A program made the translations under genes and the position numbers. The notes under the pieces were generated by a model, which was not told where the DNA came from, did not search any database, and saw only the letters and a list, made by a program, of their open reading frames with translations. Below are positions 62,886-64,000 of a stretch of 64,000 nucleotides of DNA, piece after piece (the first letter of the stretch is position 1; each line of letters starts with the position of its first letter). Origin of the DNA: Candidatus Hodarchaeota archaeon (GTDB taxonomy: Archaea > Asgardarchaeota > Heimdallarchaeia > Hodarchaeales > YT1-039); assembly GCA_016840025.1 (NCBI GenBank), contig JAEOTF010000166.1, positions 21,144 to 85,143 of the forward strand, given 5' to 3'.

Positions 62886-64000
62886 ATGTCTAGAAAGAAA
62901 AAAAAGAAGAACGAACCAAAACAACCTAAAAAGACGTACCGACTTGGGTGCAAGAGTATGTCACTTCCAACACGCGCTCAAGACCTCAAGCGCATTCTTG
63001 CGAATACCCAAACAGGGAGTTTTCAAGCGAAACACCCTCACCAACGTTCTCGGCTCCCCAAGTCCAAACAAAGTCCAAAGGTTGACATTAAGACTGCGGA
63101 ACAAAAGAATGGAAAACTCGGCACAAAAATCCTCGTCTCTGATACCGTTGGAGAGAACCAGCCTTCCATTGAAGCATTACAGGGCACAAGAAGAAAAGAA
63201 CAAGATGTCACAACCCAAATCCAACACCAATTTGATCCCATCATTGCAGCCTGTCATCAGGCAGGGCTAACCGAGTGTAAGACCTTCGCGGATATTTTGG
63301 ACACCTTCCATGAAGGGCATAAAAAGCATAAAACCCTCCGCAACCTACCCAAAATCATGATAAGGTTGTATAGACGAGAAAATCTTGATTTCACCGAAGA
63401 AGAACTAAGGAAGTTCTATCGGTTGCCTTTAGAACGGAGACAAGAGATAGGTTTCATCTTCTATCATCTCCATGATCTTCGTTTTGCAGAGATTGCCGAA
63501 AAAGTGAACTTTGGAGATGAGAACCTTAGTACTGAAAAGAAAATACAAAAAATTAGCAACCTTGTCAATAAGTACATTCCAAGTAAAAAGACTCTCTATA
63601 AAGGAGTGACTGACCGAAATCGGGTGACCATCACCCACCCTCATTTGGCTAAAGAAGCCCATCCGACCAAAAATGGAACGAAAAAACTCGAAAACTATTC
63701 CTTTGGATCGCCTAAAGTCTTCTGGTGGCAGTGTCAAGAACCCGACTGTGGGTATGAGTGGAAAGCACCAATCTGTCAGCGTACAAGTAATCGTGGTTGT
63801 CCTGCCTGTGCTGGACGAGTTGTGACGGATAAAAACCGTGTGACCCTGACCCACCCTCAACTGGTTAAAGAAGCCCATCCGACCAAAAATGGAACGAAGA
63901 AACTTGCTGACTACTCTTACGGCTCACATAAGCCCTTCTGGTGGCAGTGTACCAAAGATGACTGTGGGTATGAGTGGAGAGTATCAATCAATCAGCGTAC
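62886..64000 (+). CDS. Zinc-ribbon (HPTKN) repeat protein, 3' partial
   Basis: The frame opens at ATG 62886 and stays open to the right edge (371 codons). The N terminus is very basic (MSRKKKKKNEPKQPKKTY), a helical middle part follows, and from about residue 245 come two HPTKN repeats (VTITHPHLAKEAHPTKNGTK, then FWWQCQEPDCGYEWKAPICQ and CPACAG; then the second copy). The repeats resemble those of the nuclease gene at 39271 but have an inserted residue pair in the first cysteine half-site. By analogy, a nuclease domain may follow beyond the window. The earlier frame at 62944-63270 is a shadow. Confidence 0.8.
   Translation, partial: MSRKKKKKNEPKQPKKTYRLGCKSMSLPTRAQDLKRILANTQTGSFQAKHPHQRSRLPKSKQSPKVDIKTAEQKNGKLGTKILVSDTVGENQPSIEALQGTRRKEQDVTTQIQHQFDPIIAACHQAGLTECKTFADILDTFHEGHKKHKTLRNLPKIMIRLYRRENLDFTEEELRKFYRLPLERRQEIGFIFYHLHDLRFAEIAEKVNFGDENLSTEKKIQKISNLVNKYIPSKKTLYKGVTDRNRVTITHPHLAKEAHPTKNGTKKLENYSFGSPKVFWWQCQEPDCGYEWKAPICQRTSNRGCPACAGRVVTDKNRVTLTHPQLVKEAHPTKNGTKKLADYSYGSHKPFWWQCTKDDCGYEWRVSINQR

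Noticed and set aside
62944..63270. 108-residue plus-strand frame
   Set aside because: Shadow of the long frame from 62886, which has the zinc-ribbon repeats.

Overview
The window is archaeal. It carries archaeal DnaG, an LSm protein paired with ribosomal protein L37e, Nep1, aRF1, RadA, AMP phosphorylase, tRNA genes interrupted by bulge-helix-bulge introns, and pilins with class III signal peptides. The AT-rich background, heterodisulfide-reductase-like gene clusters, free-standing repeat zinc-ribbon nucleases and long secreted repeat proteins fit an Asgard-type archaeon. That lineage call is an inference from gene content; no marker here proves it. Layout: 1-7.7 kb holds informational genes (dnaG end, LSm, L37e, three intron-rich tRNA genes, nep1, prf1) with a secreted beta-propeller protein and an arginase-fold enzyme. 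7.7-15 kb is redox: a full HdrA, a geranylgeranyl-reductase-type flavoprotein, and a three-gene operon of HdrA-like and MvhD-like proteins. 15.5-25.2 kb is metabolic and repair: SsnA-like amidohydrolase, dodecin, a winged-helix regulator, a decayed SAH hydrolase beside an intact divergent one, a LAGLIDADG protein with helix-turn-helix repeats, a decayed OGG1-like glycosylase, RadA, and a LarA-type racemase whose base composition changes mid-gene. 25.2-38.8 kb is a cell-surface region: three small membrane or regulatory genes, then a run of pilin-like proteins around a secreted LanC-like repeat protein. No assembly ATPase or platform protein is present in the window. 38.9-42.1 kb is an apparent insertion: a gene with three zinc-ribbon repeats and a PD-(D/E)XK nuclease domain lies between two diverged copies of the same junction, one copy truncated on each side. 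42.1-51.8 kb holds AMP phosphorylase, a HAD phosphatase, an ABC-ATPase remnant, membrane proteins, a three-gene ABC exporter and a UPF1-like SF1 helicase. 51.8-57 kb holds unknown proteins and two unrelated glycerate kinases end to end, one truncated at its C terminus and one intact. 57-62 kb is decayed: an array of short repeats, a coding remnant, a large secreted beta-helix protein with calcium-binding-type repeats, a multiply frameshifted pseudogene and 60-bp tandem repeats. The right end (62.2-64 kb) has a two-gene operon whose second gene belongs to the same zinc-ribbon repeat family as the 39-40 kb nuclease and runs off the window. The strongest observations are seven introns in three adjacent tRNA genes at matching unusual positions, several cases of gene decay next to a functional equivalent, and the nuclease insertion with diverged flanking copies. 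All functional calls come from reading motifs by eye; no search or alignment was run.
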